Source: Planctomycetia bacterium
GTDB lineage: Bacteria; Planctomycetota; Planctomycetia; Planctomycetales; Planctomycetaceae
NCBI GenBank assembly: GCA_026400935.1
Contig: JAPLNX010000053.1
Span: 1 to 39,634 of the forward strand
Length of the DNA: 39,634 nt
Direction of reading: 5' to 3'
In this document: piece by piece, positions 1-7,426 of the stretch
Position numbering within the stretch: position 1 is the first letter of the stretch
Layout of the letters: every line of letters starts with the position of its first letter
Position numbers and translations under genes: made by a program
Notes under the pieces: generated by a model
What the model saw: only the letters and a program-made list of their open reading frames with translations
What the model was told of the DNA's origin: nothing
The model's database searches: none

Positions 1-434
1 CACAACTCTGCCACGCGACACCTCCTGGTCTGGACTCCTGCGCTCCAGCCCATAGTCACACGACCAGAGAACTCACGCAGACATATTCCAGGAGACAGAG
101 ATACCATACAAACAGAAAGAGCGCAAGTCGCCCTAGATTAACCAGTTATGCGCGCTGGCCCTGCGTCTGAACGTCAAAACCAATTCGATAAAAGCCTTGA
201 ATGTGACCACTCACAAAAAAATGAGCGAGCAGCCAAGCAATTCTAGATACCCGGGTATTTCCTCATCCAAAGCCAGGGGAATCCTCATTACGGGCTTGCA
301 AGCCATTCTCTAGACTCCCTATTTAGAAAAAGTATTTGCCACCAATCCCTCATGAATAGCGGGTCATTTCTACGAATGATTTCGCGGGCCTGTTCCGGAG
401 GCTTGGTAGCACTGCTTTCGCAGGGAATCATCGA
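1..434. other. Left-edge region without a recognisable gene
   Basis: I find no convincing coding region on either strand here. A short forward frame starting near 352 overlaps the regulator gene in another frame, resembles no protein family I know and is rejected. The stretch ends with the leader of the regulator at 435, where AGGGA lies 9 bases before its ATG. A 12-bp perfect palindrome at 247-258 is the only structured sequence I noticed. Confidence 0.5.
247..258. promoter_or_regulatory. 12-bp palindrome ATACCCGGGTAT, possible operator
   Basis: Perfect dyad symmetry about 180 bases upstream of an orphan LuxR/NarL-type regulator, in otherwise AT-rich intergenic DNA. Dimeric HTH proteins often bind such sites, so self-regulation is possible, but nothing else supports it and a chance palindrome is an equally good explanation. 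Confidence 0.15.
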
Positions 435-1115
435 ATGGGATCTCTTCGACTGTTGCTCGCGTCTGACTACGCATTGCCGCGAGCTGGATTGCGATTGCTG
501 CTGGAGTCTGTCTCCGGCTTTGTCGTCGTGGGTGAAATTGATCAGGCAGGCTTGCTTTCAGAGCAGATCAAGTTGGTCCAACCCAATGTTGTAGTAATGG
601 CGGTTTCTCCTCGATCGGGATTTGGCACTTCGTTGATCGAATCACTGGCGCAGGAGCACCGAGCCCTCAACCTGGTTGCGATCTGGACGCACGATGAGTC
701 GTCTTTTGTTCGGCTGCTTATCTCCGCTGGAGTTCGTGGATACGTCTGCGACCAGTCGCCACCGCTTGAACTGTTTCAAGCCATTCGAGAAGCCGCTCAA
801 GGCAGAATTTACATCGACTCGCTGGTTTCCAGTCGAACCGATCAAGAATCACTCAGCAAGGTGAAAGTCGATGGTCCACGACGACCTGCGTTCTTGAGCC
901 GCCGAGAAACCGACGTCTTGAAGCTACTCGCTCGTGGATTTACGAACCAACAAGTCGCAGACAGCCTAGTCTTAAGCGTCAAGACCGCTGAGACCTATCG
1001 CGTTCGATTGACTCGCAAACTCGGGGTCAAGACACGGTCAGAGTTATTCAACTATGCCTTCGAAGTTGGTATGGTCGATCTCAACGATCTGACCAAAGGG
1101 CAAGCAGCGAAGTAA
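435..1115 (+). CDS. Orphan NarL/FixJ-type response regulator with degenerate receiver
   Basis: A 226-residue cytoplasmic DNA-binding regulator. Residues 1-125 have the receiver fold order (opening LRLLLASDYALPRAGL aligns with the usual LLADDH-A-x-R-x-GL start), and residues about 153-215 form a LuxR-type HTH (LSRRETDVLKLLARGFTNQQVA, then SVKTAETYRVRLTRKLGV). The usual phosphoacceptor Asp at the end of beta-3 is replaced by Ala (VVVMAVSP), one of the acidic-pocket Asp residues is Ser (ASDY), and the conserved Lys of the GY-L-K motif is missing (GYVCDQSP). This suggests a phosphorylation-independent regulator, as known for other atypical receivers. No histidine kinase gene lies next to it. AGGGA precedes the chosen ATG by 9 bases. 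The neighbouring gene runs convergently, ending 21 bases after its stop. Confidence 0.88.
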   Translation: MGSLRLLLASDYALPRAGLRLLLESVSGFVVVGEIDQAGLLSEQIKLVQPNVVVMAVSPRSGFGTSLIESLAQEHRALNLVAIWTHDESSFVRLLISAGVRGYVCDQSPPLELFQAIREAAQGRIYIDSLVSSRTDQESLSKVKVDGPRRPAFLSRRETDVLKLLARGFTNQQVADSLVLSVKTAETYRVRLTRKLGVKTRSELFNYAFEVGMVDLNDLTKGQAAK

Positions 1116-1136
1116 AGAAGTCGCTTGGTCGTAAAC

Positions 1137-2807
1137 CTACTTGAGGTCGTAACACGCCGCCTCTTCCGCATTACGAACGAGCAATCGCCCTCGCGCGAGT
1201 ACTGGATTGTTCCACGTCTTCCCTTCGATCGCTCGAAACCTCGCAAGCTCGCGCGGCAATTCTGGTGACGCCGGCACGAGGACGACATCTCCTTCTTCCG
1301 ACAAGATCACGAGCTTGTCGTTCGCAAGCAGCAATTGACCGTATCCGTAACGGCCCTGTTTCCAAACTCGCTTGCCGTCCTTCAGGTTCAAACAGGTCAG
1401 CAAACCTTCATCGAGCCCGTAAACATAATCGCCGCGCCGCATCGCACTATCGAACTTCAGTTTGAACTGCTTCGACTTCCAAACGTCTTGCACCTTACTG
1501 CCTGAAGCCGCGCTCGTCACAGTGAGCAGCGCTGAACCAAGCCCGTAACCCGATCCGATCAACACCGAATGCTCATCGACAACCAACGGTTGAGCCGCGT
1601 TGATCTGCGGCGTGTTCGTCCATTCGAACTGCCACAACTGCTGTCCTTTATCAAGCGACAACGACGAGATGCCGACTCCGTCGAAGATCAGCACTTGCCG
1701 CTCGCCGTTCAATGTCGCGAGATGCGGAGCTGCGTAACTGCCGTAATGGTTTCCCGTAGTCCAAACTTTCTCGCCGGTGTCGCGTCGGTAAGCGATAACC
1801 GCCGAGTTCTTCCCTTTGCTCGCGTCGTCGTTACTTCCCGGAGCCACGATCACCAACTCATCAACAACAAGCGGCGAGCCCGCTTGTCCCCACGGCAGGT
1901 TGGTTGAACCCGCGTCATCCAAAATGTTGCGACTCCAAATGACTTTCCCCGACGCGGCATCAAGGCAATTGAGAATTCCCGTCGCCCCCAGCGCATAGCA
2001 TTTGCCGTCATGAATTGTTGGCGTCGATCGCGGCCCATTGCCTCCTTGCACGCTTTCAAAGCGAACCGCGTCGCTATGCAACCAAAGTTCTTCGCCAGTC
2101 TGGATGTCATAGCAGACCACCAACTCTTCCGGCCCGCGTTGCTCAAGAGTCCAAGCTCGCGGTCCAATCGTGGCGAACGACCCCCAGCCCAATCCAATCG
2201 GATGCCGCCAAAGCTGCTTCGGTGGGTTTACTTCCCAATCCATTCGCAACGGAGGACCAACCACAACACCGTCTCGATTTCGCCCGAGATACTGAGGATT
2301 GTCTTCGTCGATCGGCACGAGACTATCTGCCGAACTCAATACATCGGGTTTGCTCACCCCATCAGCCGCCGGCCCTGCATCAACGGTATCAGTAACGTTT
2401 CCCACAGGAATCGATCGTGGACCACGTTCTTTGAAGAACTGTTCCGCTTTGGAAATCGCAGTTGGTTTCCACCGACAAGAAAACTTCGGCGTCATCGCAC
2501 CGTCGAACTCATCAAATCGAAACGCGGCCACGAACACGGCAAGTGCCGTCACGAAGACGATCAATCCTTGTGATCGAATCTTCCATGCGAGTCTCGACCA
2601 AAACGTCCACCACAACAACATCAAAAAGACCGACAGCGGCCAAATGATGAACAGCGACGTGAAGACCAAGTACGAGAGGTTTTCCGAGAACGCCCACATC
2701 GAAGCGAGTTGCAAAACAACTCCCAGCCCAATCGCAGCGGGCGCTGGCCACCAACGTGGTTGCACCACATCGTGGCGGCTCGTCGCGGCAGAATCATCGG
2801 TGCTCAT
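1137..2807 (-). CDS. Membrane-anchored PQQ-like beta-propeller protein
   Basis: A 556-residue protein. The N-terminal 100 residues contain three hydrophobic segments (about 24-40, 46-67 and 82-97). A charged and Ser/Pro-rich linker follows, then a C-terminal beta-propeller from about residue 175 with repeats ending in the GxxLW/GKxxW type (for example CYDIQTGEELWLH, CLDAASGKVIWSR, LNLKDGKRVWKQG). This is the PQQ-like repeat seen in quinoprotein dehydrogenases and BamB. In planctomycetes such proteins are abundant and usually lack proven PQQ binding; I see no residues that would prove an enzyme activity. The propeller is probably outside the cytoplasmic membrane. GGAG lies 9-10 bases before the ATG. 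It follows the DCC gene on the same strand with a 164-base gap, so co-transcription with it is possible but not shown. Confidence 0.85.
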   Translation of the reverse strand: MSTDDSAATSRHDVVQPRWWPAPAAIGLGVVLQLASMWAFSENLSYLVFTSLFIIWPLSVFLMLLWWTFWSRLAWKIRSQGLIVFVTALAVFVAAFRFDEFDGAMTPKFSCRWKPTAISKAEQFFKERGPRSIPVGNVTDTVDAGPAADGVSKPDVLSSADSLVPIDEDNPQYLGRNRDGVVVGPPLRMDWEVNPPKQLWRHPIGLGWGSFATIGPRAWTLEQRGPEELVVCYDIQTGEELWLHSDAVRFESVQGGNGPRSTPTIHDGKCYALGATGILNCLDAASGKVIWSRNILDDAGSTNLPWGQAGSPLVVDELVIVAPGSNDDASKGKNSAVIAYRRDTGEKVWTTGNHYGSYAAPHLATLNGERQVLIFDGVGISSLSLDKGQQLWQFEWTNTPQINAAQPLVVDEHSVLIGSGYGLGSALLTVTSAASGSKVQDVWKSKQFKLKFDSAMRRGDYVYGLDEGLLTCLNLKDGKRVWKQGRYGYGQLLLANDKLVILSEEGDVVLVPASPELPRELARFRAIEGKTWNNPVLARGRLLVRNAEEAACYDLK

Positions 2808-2971
2808 TCCGTCTCATCTCCGAATTGTCTTCGCAGTGACCGAAGGAAACGCACGAGCCTGCGCGGCCAGAAAACACAAATCCCTCGGCGGCCCAACTTT
2901 GACGTGATACGCCAACGAAGAGGCTGAGGGATCATTGCGAGCGAACATTGCTGTCGCAAGCTGCGGATTAC

Positions 2972-3523
2972 TCATGGAAAAAATCGCCGACGCTCGTTTG
3001 GTGTCGGCAGCCGACAGGTCTGCTTCTGACCGAACAGTCTATAGCGATTCACCGAGACAATCCGATATCCGATGTCTCGGATCGGTCGCGGGACGAGCCA
3101 CAGCAACGTCCCTAAAACAGACCACGTGCCTCCAAGTTGCCAGAAGACTCGCACAACCGCAGACGTGCGAGCAAACAATTCTCCGGCTTCGTCAGCCCAG
3201 ACGACGGTATCAAATACCGGTGTCCCCAAATCGGATTGCTTCGCGAATCGCTGCGTGAGTTGCAGGCTGCTGGCAGTCTCACCCTGTAGCGGAGCGAAGC
3301 GGATCGTTTCTCGACGGTCGCGGGACAGAACGAAGTCCACAAAGCGGTTACACAACCCGCAGACACCATCAAAGAACACAACGTTTGTCGGACCAACCTT
3401 CGTTGGCTCAACGCTTGTCGGACGATCCGCCTCGCTGATCGCAGCAGACATCGGCACCACCACAACCGAGTCTCGATTGACCAACTCCACGGCATCAGTT
3501 GTTGCAGGTGTTGCCGAATTCAT
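2972..3523 (-). CDS. DCC-family thiol-disulfide oxidoreductase-like protein (DUF393)
   Basis: The domain begins at about residue 49 with FFDGVCGLCNRFVDFVL, matching the DxxCxxC signature for which the DCC family is named, and continues with FAPLQGE, the -S-A-V-R/L-x-I/F-helix region and the C-terminal RYRLFGQ segment. The family is predicted to act in thiol-disulfide exchange; substrates are generally unknown. I chose the ATG at 3523, which overlaps the csrA end by 29 bases and implies translational coupling; an ATG at 3451, after the csrA stop, is a fair alternative and would remove a 24-residue leader. Three tandem 15-bp units encode three pentapeptides just before the domain (see the repeat at 3380). 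A still longer reading frame reaches 3610 but lies inside csrA and is not believed. Confidence 0.8.
   Translation of the reverse strand: MNSATPATTDAVELVNRDSVVVVPMSAAISEADRPTSVEPTKVGPTNVVFFDGVCGLCNRFVDFVLSRDRRETIRFAPLQGETASSLQLTQRFAKQSDLGTPVFDTVVWADEAGELFARTSAVVRVFWQLGGTWSVLGTLLWLVPRPIRDIGYRIVSVNRYRLFGQKQTCRLPTPNERRRFFP
3380..3424. repeat. Three tandem 15-bp repeats inside the DCC gene
   Basis: Units at 3380-3394, 3395-3409 and 3410-3424 share the pattern AAC-xTTxGTxGGxxx. In the minus-strand frame they encode RPTSV, EPTKV and GPTNV back to back, immediately before the FFDGVCGLC motif. Units 1 and 3 differ at only two bases; unit 2 is more diverged. The unit length is a multiple of three, so copy number can change without a frameshift. 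Confidence 0.75.
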
Positions 3524-3743
3524 GAACCAGTTCCCAAGGAAGTCCGACATTTCGTCGAAAGCTTGTATCCAATAATCCAGACATCGCCGGTTCGAGCACA
3601 TCCAACTCACCCCGCAACACTCTGAGGTGCGCAGGAGCTTCGATTCCTAGTTTCACGCGACCGCGTCCCGTTTGCACGACAGTCACCACGATGTCTTCGC
3701 CAATTCGAATTGTCTCAGTCTTTTTGCGAGTAAGTACTAACAT
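3495..3743 (-). CDS. csrA: CsrA, post-transcriptional carbon storage regulator
   Basis: An RNA-binding dimer that binds GGA motifs in mRNA leaders and controls translation. Residues 1-47 match CsrA closely: MLVLTRKKTETIRIGEDIVV, then LGIEAPAHLRVLRGEL, with L4, R6 and the critical R44 all present. The start at 3743 is decided by AAGGGGAG about 8 bases upstream and by the invariant MLxLTR beginning; the reading frame is open further upstream but that part is not conserved. At 82 residues it is longer than the common 55-75; the extra C-terminal tail (LDVLEP... to GNTCNN) is not family-like and overlaps the start of the DCC gene. Upstream lie about 320 bases without a gene, room for a promoter; a GAGCCAA/TTGGCTC hairpin sits at 3890-3911. 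Confidence 0.93.
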   Translation of the reverse strand: MLVLTRKKTETIRIGEDIVVTVVQTGRGRVKLGIEAPAHLRVLRGELDVLEPAMSGLLDTSFRRNVGLPWELVHEFGNTCNN

Positions 3744-4067
3744 GGCCAGCTCCCCTTTTTGTTTGCCGCCGTGTGCATCTTTGGTCGGTGAAAAGCGACC
3801 TCGGAACGGCAGCAAGTTTGCTCCCTCTTCGATGAGTCTCCGTTGCTCATCTCGATGGAATTACGAAAGCGAAGAGCGTGCCAAAGCCTGAGCCAACATT
3901 TTTATTGGCTCTGCGACATGCGGTTCAAACACAGAAATCCTCGGTGATTCAGCCAACAAACAACATCTCAACAATCCACAATACTGGCATTTGATCCTCT
4001 GGCCTCGCACTCTCGCCAACTAAACCGCCAAAACCTCTGCAAGATTCACACACAGAATTACAACGGC
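3744..4067. other. Intergenic region upstream of csrA
   Basis: No coding region is supported. The only structure I see is an inverted repeat GAGCCAA - 8 bases - TTGGCTC at 3890-3911, with a T-rich loop, about 150 bases upstream of the csrA start. It could be the end of a transcript or a leader structure; it is not followed by a clear T run on either strand. Confidence 0.4.
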
Positions 4068-4301
4068 TCAATGCCGCACCGGCGTTCTTCGCCGCAGTTG
4101 GTCATTTGGCAATGACGGCGACGCGCCGGTCTGCCACGGGAAGAATTTTCGCGGCCGGCGGTTCGTCTCCACGCCGAACCAGATCGTGCCGTAGGCGTAC
4201 TCCCAACCCAGGAAGCGGCGGCAGTCGGGATGTCACTGCGCGGGCTGAGACTTGGGCTGCGGATTGGGTGGCACGCCTTGAGGTTTTACGACGAGGCTCA
4301 C
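4068..4301 (-). pseudogene. Possible decayed small ORF with an in-frame TGA
   Basis: Directly after the hydrolase stop, one minus-strand frame reads a GTG codon at 4299-4301, 22 proline-rich codons (ending PNPQPKSQPAQ), a TGA at 4233-4235, and then 54 further codons without a start (including FLGWEYAYGTIWFGVE and RPRKFFPWQTG) to a TGA at 4068. The downstream part has an amino acid mix like real protein and does not look random, but I cannot name a family. It may be a decayed gene or repeat fragment, or chance openness in GC-rich DNA. Confidence 0.25.
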
Positions 4302-4302
4302 T

Positions 4303-5283
4303 CTACTTTTGTTGCCACACGTCGGCAGATTCCAAGACGCTACGAGGGCCTTTGTCGTTGAGCCACTCCTTCGCTGCTGGATCATCACGCAAGTAGGCGT
4401 CCCAGAAAGCGGTACTCACCGCGAGAATCACTCGGTGATGATTCGGATTTCGTGGTTCCTTCTCACCCGGCAAAGCACGTTCGGTAAAGGCCGAGTGCTC
4501 GGCCTTGTTGAGTACCAATTCAAACTTGTCTCCCGGAGGCAACAACGGATAAACACCGCGCCGCGTTTCGGGGGTTTGATTACCAACAACTCCGCCGTCG
4601 AGCGTGCCGGTCATCAACAGCCACGGTACTTTCACTTTGGCAAATGCCGCTTTGGTATCTCCGCGCGGTGGCAGCGAAGGGCTCATCACAATGGCCGCTT
4701 TAATGCGCGATTCGGTGACTGGCTGACCGGCCAGACCAAATGTCTGCCCGGAGATCGCCTGCGTCGTCTGACCTCCGAACGAATGCCCCGACATGCCGAC
4801 CTGCTTCGCATTTAGGCGACCGGCCAAAACATGAGACGACTCGTCATTCCATTTTGCCAATTGATCAAGCACCGCAGGGATATCCTGCATTCGTAGAATG
4901 GAATTCTTCACCGAAGCGGCTTCCTGCAACGCAGTCAATCGTTTAGCAGGCGGCAGGTCTTTCCAAACCGAATCATCGCTCCCCGGATGTTGCACGAAGA
5001 CCGCGACGTAACCTCGCGCTGCCCAATGCTGGCCGAGAAACGGCGAGCCTTCGCGTGTCCCGCCCAAACCGTGACTAAAAACTACGACAGGAGCCTTCTC
5101 GACTTTTTTATCTTTTGGTGGCAGATAGACTCGAATCGGAAGCTCACGGTTCCGCGTCGCATCCTTGGCCGTGAAGTCGGAACTTTTCACGTCCGCATCT
5201 TTAGCGACGTGCAAAGGGTCATACTCTTCGGCCTGCAATCCGACTGCCACACACATCAGGCCTAAGCACATCAGCAGTCGCAT
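4303..5283 (-). CDS. Secreted alpha/beta hydrolase (dienelactone/PAF-acetylhydrolase-like)
   Basis: A 326-residue serine hydrolase. Residues 1-18 are a Sec signal peptide (MRLLMCLGLMCVAVGLQA). The oxyanion-hole segment is FSHGLGG at 69-75, the nucleophile elbow is GHSFG with S168, the acid is probably D229 in GTLDGG, and the catalytic base is H263 in AEHSAFTE. The fold and order match the large hydrolase group around PAF acetylhydrolase and chlorophyllase-like enzymes; the substrate cannot be told. The start is fixed by GGAGG five bases before the ATG at 5283; the frame stays open far upstream only as a shadow of the neighbouring beta-helix gene. It lies downstream of that gene on the same strand with a gap of about 180 bases. 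Confidence 0.87.
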   Translation of the reverse strand: MRLLMCLGLMCVAVGLQAEEYDPLHVAKDADVKSSDFTAKDATRNRELPIRVYLPPKDKKVEKAPVVVFSHGLGGTREGSPFLGQHWAARGYVAVFVQHPGSDDSVWKDLPPAKRLTALQEAASVKNSILRMQDIPAVLDQLAKWNDESSHVLAGRLNAKQVGMSGHSFGGQTTQAISGQTFGLAGQPVTESRIKAAIVMSPSLPPRGDTKAAFAKVKVPWLLMTGTLDGGVVGNQTPETRRGVYPLLPPGDKFELVLNKAEHSAFTERALPGEKEPRNPNHHRVILAVSTAFWDAYLRDDPAAKEWLNDKGPRSVLESADVWQQK

Positions 5284-5461
5284 GAATTCCTCCAGGTCTT
5301 GTAGACCTATCGTTTCTGACTCTTGTCGCTGGCTCGCCGAGAGCCAAGATGTCCAACGATACCACCTGATGTTGAAAATGGTTTCAAGCAAAGGCTTCAC
5401 TTTCGTAACAGATGAAGCCCGCACCTGCCGGTGAAGCGAGACGCAGTCCGCAGTCATGACT

Positions 5462-7348
5462 TCACGGCTTCGCTGCGCGTCCCGAATAAGGCACAGTGTG
5501 CGCGTCGTCTTTGCTGAGTGTCCTTGTCGCCTTGCCGCGAGTTTCCTGGATGCGTACGGCGAAGGGGTCTCCGGTGTAACAGACCTCGCCAAAGAACGAC
5601 CACACGGACGAGTTGTCGTTGACGAACATTGGGGCCAGCTTCCCAGCGGTCGTCGTGTAGCTGAATCCGCCCAGGATTTCGGTCCGCCCGCGGCCCAGCG
5701 TGTGGACCAGTGTGCCGCCTCGTTCGGTCTTATAGCCGAGCACCCAGACGTTGCCGCCGTCGTTGGTGAGATGCGTTCCTTCGTTTTCGATGTTGAGCTG
5801 CCTCGCCCAGACATTCTGTTTGCGAAAGCGAAAGTTGTCGCCGACAACGTCTTCCAAGAAGACGTCGCCTCCTTCGCTACGAGGCGTGCATTGGATCGTG
5901 TAGGTGCCGACGCTGCGGAGGACGACAGTGCGTTTGGTGTCGATCTCCAGACCGCCGCCAAGCCCCGCGAAGTTTTCGATCCATACGACAGGCGAATCGC
6001 CATCTTCGACGCGGAAGTCGGGCCGAGCTTCCTCGCCGTAATTGAAATAGCCGCTGATACCGATGATCCGCCGGACCTTACCGCGAATGCTCACGGTGCG
6101 GTGGGTCGTGTAGTGGTTGGGAAGAAAGACGGTCGTTGCACCCGAATCAATCGCTCGCTGAATGGCGTCTGCGTAGTCCCTCTTTCCTTCAGGATCATCA
6201 GCAAACTGCGACACGACTTTCCAAGTTGCCGGATCTTCCCATTCGGCCGGCGGAGTCTCCTTCACCGGCAGTCGCAGCGAAGTGACCGGTGACGGAAACG
6301 CGGTCGTCGCTTCGTGCGAACAATACTCGGCGATGTCCGGGCCGAGACTTCCCGGCTTGTCTTCCCCTTCGATGCGATATGCGGCGGCGAAGTCGGGAGT
6401 CTGCATATCCGCAATCGCTCGCTTGTAGCCGGTCGTCGTCACGTCGCGCAGAAAGATTCGTCCGCCGTTGTAGTTCACAATCGCCGGGGCGTGAGCCGCG
6501 TTGCCGCGACCGGTGAGCTTGGCGTCGATCAACAACAGATTCCCGTAAGTACTGACGGCAGGCACAGCGTTGTCGCTCGTGAAGCCGCGAATGCTGATGG
6601 ACTGCCCTTCGTTCGTGAAACCGGCCTGCGTCTGCCCTCGCAGCGTGATGTTCTCGAAAGTCTGACTATTCACCGCTCTCGCCGCTGCGATGCCACGAGC
6701 AAACCCAACCACCTCGCAATTCTTCACGAGCAACGGCCCGTTCATATCGCGATGAGCCAAATCCAACCCGACCAATCCGCTCCCTTCGCCCGCAATGAAG
6801 CGGCAATCGCGCACCGCTCCGGTGTTGTTGGAATAGAACTGCAAGGCAATCGCTGCGGGGTTTCCGTTGCCGACATCGAAGGTCAGGTTCTCGATGTGAT
6901 TGTGAAACCAATCCGCCGACCCAAACCCACCGCACCACATGATGGCCGACGGTGTCTTCGTATCCGTGAAGGTTCCGTCTTTCAGTCGCAGCACGCACGC
7001 ATCGCGGTTGGCCCCGCGCAACATCGTCTTGCCCCAGTTGTCATGTCCGGCAAACTTCTTCGGCCAGGTCAGCGTCGCCGAGAGAAGATACGTCCCCTTC
7101 GGAAAGAAGAGCACTCGGTGATGTCCCACGTTCTCATTGAGCGCCTTCTGCAACGCGACAGTGTCGTCGGTCTTGCCATCTCCTTTGGCGAAATACGGAG
7201 CCTTCGTCACATCGACCACCATTCGATTTGTCGGGTAGACGGTGTCCAACTTCGGGCCGAAACTCGCTCCGCCTGGTTGGTCCGCCGCACAAAGCGAGTG
7301 GCCAGAAATCGTGAGAGTGACGGCAAACAACAGCACCGAACAACGCAT
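5462..7348 (-). CDS. Secreted tandem right-handed beta-helix protein (pectate lyase-like superfamily)
   Basis: A 628-residue exported protein. Residues 1-22 form a signal peptide. Residues about 44-75 hold the entry motif of the pectate-lyase-3 type beta-helix (VDVTKAPYFAKGDGKTDDT then VALQKAL), followed by a long series of short beta strands with N-rich turns. A second entry-like segment occurs near residue 390 (YADAIQRAIDSGATTVFLP), so the chain probably forms two consecutive beta-helices, as in GH55 glucanases and some rhamnogalacturonan-active enzymes. No catalytic residues can be assigned with confidence. The ATG at 7348 is preferred because GAGGAA precedes it by 10 bases and the signal peptide starts there; the frame is open to 7411. 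A role in polysaccharide binding or cleavage fits the sulfatase-rich lifestyle, by inference. Confidence 0.83.
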   Translation of the reverse strand: MRCSVLLFAVTLTISGHSLCAADQPGGASFGPKLDTVYPTNRMVVDVTKAPYFAKGDGKTDDTVALQKALNENVGHHRVLFFPKGTYLLSATLTWPKKFAGHDNWGKTMLRGANRDACVLRLKDGTFTDTKTPSAIMWCGGFGSADWFHNHIENLTFDVGNGNPAAIALQFYSNNTGAVRDCRFIAGEGSGLVGLDLAHRDMNGPLLVKNCEVVGFARGIAAARAVNSQTFENITLRGQTQAGFTNEGQSISIRGFTSDNAVPAVSTYGNLLLIDAKLTGRGNAAHAPAIVNYNGGRIFLRDVTTTGYKRAIADMQTPDFAAAYRIEGEDKPGSLGPDIAEYCSHEATTAFPSPVTSLRLPVKETPPAEWEDPATWKVVSQFADDPEGKRDYADAIQRAIDSGATTVFLPNHYTTHRTVSIRGKVRRIIGISGYFNYGEEARPDFRVEDGDSPVVWIENFAGLGGGLEIDTKRTVVLRSVGTYTIQCTPRSEGGDVFLEDVVGDNFRFRKQNVWARQLNIENEGTHLTNDGGNVWVLGYKTERGGTLVHTLGRGRTEILGGFSYTTTAGKLAPMFVNDNSSVWSFFGEVCYTGDPFAVRIQETRGKATRTLSKDDAHTVPYSGRAAKP

Positions 7349-7426
7349 GATCGGGGTTTCCTCAACGGGACGATTTGGTGATACGGTGAAGTGCGAGATG
7401 GTGGCTGACATTTCTACCGGTTGTTT

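Noticed and set aside
352-594. Forward 80-codon frame at the left end
   Set aside because: Overlaps the NarL-type regulator in another frame, has no ribosome site and no recognisable motif.
5284-6003. Upstream extension of the alpha/beta hydrolase
   Set aside because: The frame is open but reads through the beta-helix gene in the wrong frame; GGAGG before 5283 and the signal peptide place the true start there.
6314-7381. Forward frame of 355 codons
   Set aside because: Antisense shadow of the secreted beta-helix gene; no signal peptide, domain or ribosome site.
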